Below are positions 58,705 through 64,000 of a stretch of DNA of 64,000 nucleotides, one piece after another; within the stretch, counting starts at the first letter, position 1, and each line of letters begins with the position of its first letter. Origin of the DNA: Lota lota (Eukaryota > Chordata > Actinopteri > Gadiformes > Lotidae). The position numbers and the translations under genes were made by a program. Below the pieces are notes generated by a model. That model searched no databases. It worked only from the letters and a program-made list of their open reading frames with translations, and had not been told where the DNA came from. Location: the NCBI GenBank assembly GCA_026745465.1, contig JACYXH010000826.1:2811792-2875791 (forward strand), written 5' to 3'.

Positions 58705-61700
58705 GTAAGGATTTGTTTTCTCACCGTTCATCACTTGAAATGCCGTCGCCACCACAGACACTTGGGATACTGTTGGGAGGAATAGGATCCGACTGCATGG
58801 TCGCAACGCAGGTCTCCGCTGCGAGCTTTCAGCCGTCCCTTGTCAAGTTGACTTGAATATTTCGGCCGCTATTTGTGACCGTCCTAACCTATAAAACACA
58901 GAGGCAGCTCTTGGGATTTGCATGCCATCGGTATGCGTGTCGTACGCACCAAATCACCTTCGTTACTCAGTCTTTTTTTTTTTTTATTAGCATTGTCGAA
59001 ACGAACCGCGCTGGCTAAAGCCGTGTCACGTTGAATCCACACATCTGCCTATCGGTCTATCATTCTCCATGCGAATAATCGCTGTTTTTCCTAATAATAA
59101 TTCCGTTTTATTTTGAGCCTGGTCGTTACAGGTGTGCGTCAAATGCCTTCATGCGCGCACGGATCGCTGTGTGTTATGTGCCGCTATGTAACCCAGTTAA
59201 ATCCACTCTGACAGCATGACATGTTTGTGATGAGGTCAAGTATTTTTCGTTTCTTAACACGCCATCGGGTTGGTGGCGTATTGTTTTGTATTCCCGGCTC
59301 GACGTGCCTATCATTAGCCCACCGAGTGGCTTATGGACTAGTGATAGAAGTTGTCTCTCTGCCATCCCTATCCGTCTCTATACTCTTCATCTTAATTTAC
59401 GTTGGCAGAAACAGCAGGCCTTCAGGTCCCCATACCATGAATGATATTGGAAAGCTGTTAGGGAGTGTAAACAACTTCTGACAAGGTTATTTGTCGTGTA
59501 ATGTCCACGTAACTTTATGCCTTTTTATAACCCACACAATTTATTTATTTATTTATTTAAGCATCCATTCTAATTTGCTATTTATTCACAGAAGGTCGCT
59601 GGTTTGCATAAAAAAAGAAGAAGTTGAAATAGGATCCTTATTGTAGGCTAAATGTGATCAACTCACCATGAGTCAGGGAGAGACAATGGCCTTTAACCTT
59701 CCAATAGTTCTACTGGTGTGCCAAGCAGACACTGTAGTGTCGGAGAGGGAATTTATTTACTATCCTTCGTTCTCCTAAGAAAAATAAATAAATAAAAATG
59801 TAATGTGCATTGAAAAAAACACACCTTAAAACTGCCATTTAAATGCTGGATCGATACTTTGGCATGTTAGGGAAATTGGCTCCATTTACTTGTACTGTAG
59901 AACCTAGCTTCTGCCAGGCCTGCGCTAGCAGACTGCTTGCATTAGCAAAAGAAAACGCAAACTGTATCCTTGTTACAGCAGCATACAATGGACAGTTAGT
60001 GGAAACAAGGTACAGAGGTCCCCATTGTCCACATTCTACCAGCAGGCATCCTTGAGCAAGATGCCCGATCCCTATATACCTGCAGCTTAATGACTTGAAT
60101 CTGTGAATTGAGTGCTAATGGTGTTTCTCAAAGTTATAAATTATTCTGAAACATTCAATGAGGTAGTTTCTACCATATATTGTTGCTGGTCTTACAGGTT
60201 TACTAGAAGGACATGTTGGGTATTTGTGCAGATAACAGGCGGCAGGGTTCAAATTTGATTGAATCTGCTCTGAATGTAGAAAACTACTACTTAGACAGCT
60301 TTATATTGTTACACACACACACACACACAGGAGAAGGTGAAGAGATCAATCAATCAATACGTTTTCAAACAAACGTATCCTATATTGACTATTCTTGTTG
60401 ACTCTCACATCATTAAAGTCACCATCTTAAATAGTCACAGAGGCAGTGTGATATCATTCAGACTCAAATAGGTGGCACTCTATCAGCGCTAGTGTTGAAA
60501 TACCCTTGAACCAACTGACAGGTTCCTACAGGCTTCACTGAGCACCTTATTGGCCTGCTGAAGCCTGGATGGCTCATTTGATATTATCATCTCTCCTTTG
60601 ATGTCATACAGTCATCTGTCTCTCGGTAGCTGCACCTCATCCCACAGGCTGGGAAGACACTTGCCGCTGTTTTGGTTTATTGGATAACAGGGAGCTGAGG
60701 TAGGTGGAGGCATCCCTTTGATTGGCTGTGAACCTTGAAAAACCAATCTCCAGAAATGTTATTTTAGAATGAAAATTCAGTTCTCCCTTGTGAGGATGAG
60801 TAGCTGGAGAGAAGATGGAGCAATAGATAAATACATAGTAGAGAGATAGATGCATAGAGAAAGATTGATAGATACATACTTAGATACATGGAGAGAGAGA
60901 TAAATAGAGAGAGAGATAGTTTGTTTGTTTTAACACATCATCAGACTTGCCTGTGCCAATCTTGCCCCAAGGTCAAGCATTCTCTCTCTCCTCTCTCCCT
61001 CTATCTCTCTTTCCCTCCCTCTCTTTCTTTCAATTTATTCCAATAGACACTGACTCAAGCACAGCTGCTGAAATATGGAAGTTATTAGTGCAAGTCCAGG
61101 GGAGCGAGGAGTTGCCAAAGAGTTCACGATGAACCGGTTGGATGTAGCTCTCCAGTAACTGACACAGAGCACAACACGATCTGCTCACAACACCAACAGG
61201 TGTGGGCCAATCCCTAGCAGACCTGCTAGATGTGTGGATGGTGTTCTAGCGGAGACGTACATGTCGTTAGGCCGTCTGCATCCTACCACGGAACAGCAGG
61301 CTACCGTGGACACTAGTAGCACAGTTGTTAAAACAGCTCTTTGTGGAGCAGAGGCAGAATAGAAAGGCAAAAATATGTATAAAAAAGACATAAAAAAAAA
61401 AGCAGCTGGTTTGAGTCCAGCTGGAGAAGGTCATGGCAAGACTGTTCCAGAAGAGGCCAGACAGAAAAGGGGGAGGGGGGGGGGGGGGGGATAATGATTA
61501 GTGTGAAAAATCGGAGCCTTGATTAAGATATATATAAGCTGAGTCTACAGCATATTTATATTTTGATAGGATTATATAATCCTCTTGCATGGCTCAGTGT
61601 CGGCTCCCCCCACCCCCTGTCTCTTTCTTTCTCTCTCTCTCTCTCCCCCGACGTTAAACCTTCCTACAGACTTCCACTGACTGACCGGGTCAGGCCCAGC

Positions 61701-61804
61701 AATTCGTCTTGCAAATCAGTGGTGTTTTCGCAATTCTTTATCTTGGAAGTAAATCAACGTTGCAGGAGATCCTCTCGTGTGTGAGTGTTGTGCGTGAGTG
61801 CCAG

Positions 61805-61857
<53 letters not shown>

Positions 61858-61978
61858 AGCAGTTAAACCTGAGGAATAGAAACAGTGGATGGAGGTGTCT
61901 ACCTTTATCCCCCTGTAGTCCTCTTATTTCCCATGGCCACTGCATTGAGATTCAGAGTCATTCAACCACCTCTCCATG

Positions 61979-62037
<59 letters not shown>

Positions 62038-62432
62038 TTATCTGTATGTGTACGGACACCCCATTAATCAAGAGCTATGCCTCAATGCAGTATCCGGCAA
62101 GTAAAGCTATTTACTTCCCCCCCCCCATATCTCTCCCTCTACCATCACTCTCTGTTTCTCTCCCCCTCTCTCTCTTCCTCCCCCAATCGTTCACTCTCTC
62201 CCCTCTTTCCATCCATATCTCTCTGTCCCCCCTCCCTCTGTCTCTCCCATTGTCCTTTCCTCTGTTTTCTGTCTTTTTTCCTCTTTCTCTTTGGATCTCT
62301 GTTTGCCTGCTAAGCCTCATTAACAATTAATTACCAATCAGCTAGTCAAGTCACCCCTGCACCGCTGGGCTGCTCAATGATTCATTAGCCAGGGTTACAC
62401 AGCAGCACGGCACACACACATGTACGCACGCA

Positions 62433-62472
<40 letters not shown>

Positions 62473-64000
62473 GATACTTGCCTACAACCGGGCACAAGGT
62501 CTCACACACACACACACACACACACATGCACACACAAACAAACACCCACACACACACAGATACACACAGTAGCTCTAAAAGTTCATGACATTAGGGGAAT
62601 AGCTTGGCTCATGCCTGCATTGGGTTCCCAGCTAGCTAACATCATATAGATGACACACCTGCACACCTGTGTGCTACACTGACCTTGTTAGCCTTGTTAG
62701 CCTTGTTATGGCAATCAATGGAAAACAGACATTTTATTATAATTTGGATAATTTGTAAATAGATTTGGTAGATTATCAAGTGAAAATACAAAATATTTGC
62801 TGGTTTTACAAATATATCTACATTATTATGTGTCTATTTCAGATCATTATGAAATCAATACTTTATTATTGGCTGCTCATCAGAGAAGGCAGACTGCTTG
62901 GCTCCGGTGAATAATATTTATGACATTTTACAGAAAATAAAAATCAACAACATGATCAAGAAGAATGCCTACACTCTAATGCCATCATTGATACATGTAA
63001 TTTTCTATACTGTGAGCAGGGTATCATTAGCTATTATCTCAAGTGTCAGTTCTGCTTTTGTGCAATGCAAAGTAATTATTGTAGGCGAGAGCCGTGACTA
63101 ATTATCAATAATTAACTGATTAATAATGGAAAACATATTTTGCATATCAATGAATTGTTCCAGGCATTTGTTTATTCATGTTTTTAAATAAACAACCCTT
63201 TATGTAAGGACATATCATTATTAATTGTCTCATTTAATAGTCCTTATCGCTAAAGAAAACACACACCCTCTATTAATGGTTCCATTAAAATAATAAACAC
63301 TGTAATAACTCATATAATACCATGGGACTATAGCTGACTCCAGTCTGGCCATTCAGTAGCACCAAGCCACAACGCTCTCCTCAGTTGTTGAAAACAGAAC
63401 TTTGCTGGGATATTGCACTTTATATTCTCCACATACTGTATTCTCAACTGTATCTGTCTGTCTAGCGTAGCTTACAGCCTAGCATGGCGTACAGTGCAGC
63501 TTCATTCATAGCAGAGCTGATTAGCAGATGTTGCAGCGTGACAACTTCCCATCAGGCCTCTCGTCGACCACTTCATTTTGAGATGCGTCTCAAAATGGCA
63601 TCGCGGAGATTCTTGTCTAGGTAATTGGTGTTCAAGTGGTGCGTGGGGTGTGAGTGTCGGGCATGGGCAGGCCTGTGTTTGTGTATGTTGTTATTGGGGT
63701 TTTCTCTCTGCTGTGTGATGTGGCAGTAGAAAGAGCTCTAAAGTCACGCTAATGATGTTCTAGGGACGCTGAACGGTGTGTGGTCCGCTGAGAAGGTAAA
63801 GTGAAGGACGGTGGCAGAGAGATGACAGAATAAAAGTGCTTGTGCCTCGTCAATGAATGGTTTGGCCTTTTGATTAGATTAAGTTTCTATGGCAGCTGCA
63901 AACTCAGGCATGTGTGGTGTGGTGGTTGCTATGACGATGAGGGGGAATTGACGGCTTGGTGGCCCGTGAGGCGAGCCTGTGTGTGTGTGTGTGTGTGTGT
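58705..64000 (+). other. tmem145: tmem145 intron 1 (incomplete)
   Basis: No exon seen. Contains a SINE fragment (about 60020-60125), a poly-G tract (61469-61490), TG repeats (61811-61855, 61981-62036), CA repeats (62438-62470, 62503-62525), TC-rich tracts, a short palindrome at 63574-63597 (CATTTTGAGA/TCTCAAAATG) and a TG run at the window end. Confidence 0.55.

Noticed and set aside
58594..58785. A 63-codon secreted peptide starting at the tmem145 ATG
   Set aside because: The reading frame passes a strong donor (GAG|gtaagg); the part after it is intron.

Overview
This window is vertebrate nuclear DNA, almost certainly from a ray-finned (teleost) fish. The evidence is intron-rich genes with GT/AG boundaries, very dense long (CA/TG)n microsatellites, an intact fish-type Tc1 transposon, hAT elements with 8-bp target duplications, and tRNA-derived SINEs with the common fish tail (CACTTTGGATAAAAG.. 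CTGCTAAATGA). I cannot name the species. All four genes read on the + strand. They match a gene set from human 19q13.2 (ARHGEF1, CD79A, LIPE, TMEM145), so the window looks like an old conserved block.

Layout. (1) 235-11133: the 3' part of arhgef1, a RhoA guanine-nucleotide exchange factor: linker, DH domain, PH domain and C-terminal helix. The RGS-encoding exons lie upstream of the window. An intact Tc1 element sits in its next-to-last region (8328-9925). (2) 11134-15410: 3' UTR and intergenic DNA with a 37-bp minisatellite and CA repeats. (3) 15411-18116: complete five-exon cd79a (B-cell receptor Ig-alpha). (4) 18707-53954: lipe, hormone-sensitive lipase, in 13 coding exons. Its first exon gives a basic N-terminal extension and starts only about 320 bp after the cd79a poly(A) signal. 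Its introns hold most of the mobile DNA. (5) 58594-58704: first coding exon of a tmem145-like gene with a signal peptide. Its first intron runs past the window end.

The genes are not a functional pathway. arhgef1 and cd79a are both immune-cell signalling genes in mammals, lipe is the cAMP-regulated neutral lipase, and tmem145 encodes a membrane protein.

I found no bacterial-type operon, CRISPR array or clearly new gene system. The points most worth checking are: the canonical PKA motifs of the lipase are eroded while an RRSS motif occurs in the N-terminal extension; the exon 12 splice donor of lipe is part of an eight-copy minisatellite; repeats touch many other splice sites; three SINE copies are each split by a different DNA transposon; and several introns contain near-perfect palindromes with 3-nt or otherwise small loops. 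Exon borders were set by hand from ORF continuity, phase agreement and splice consensus. No alignment or transcript data were available.
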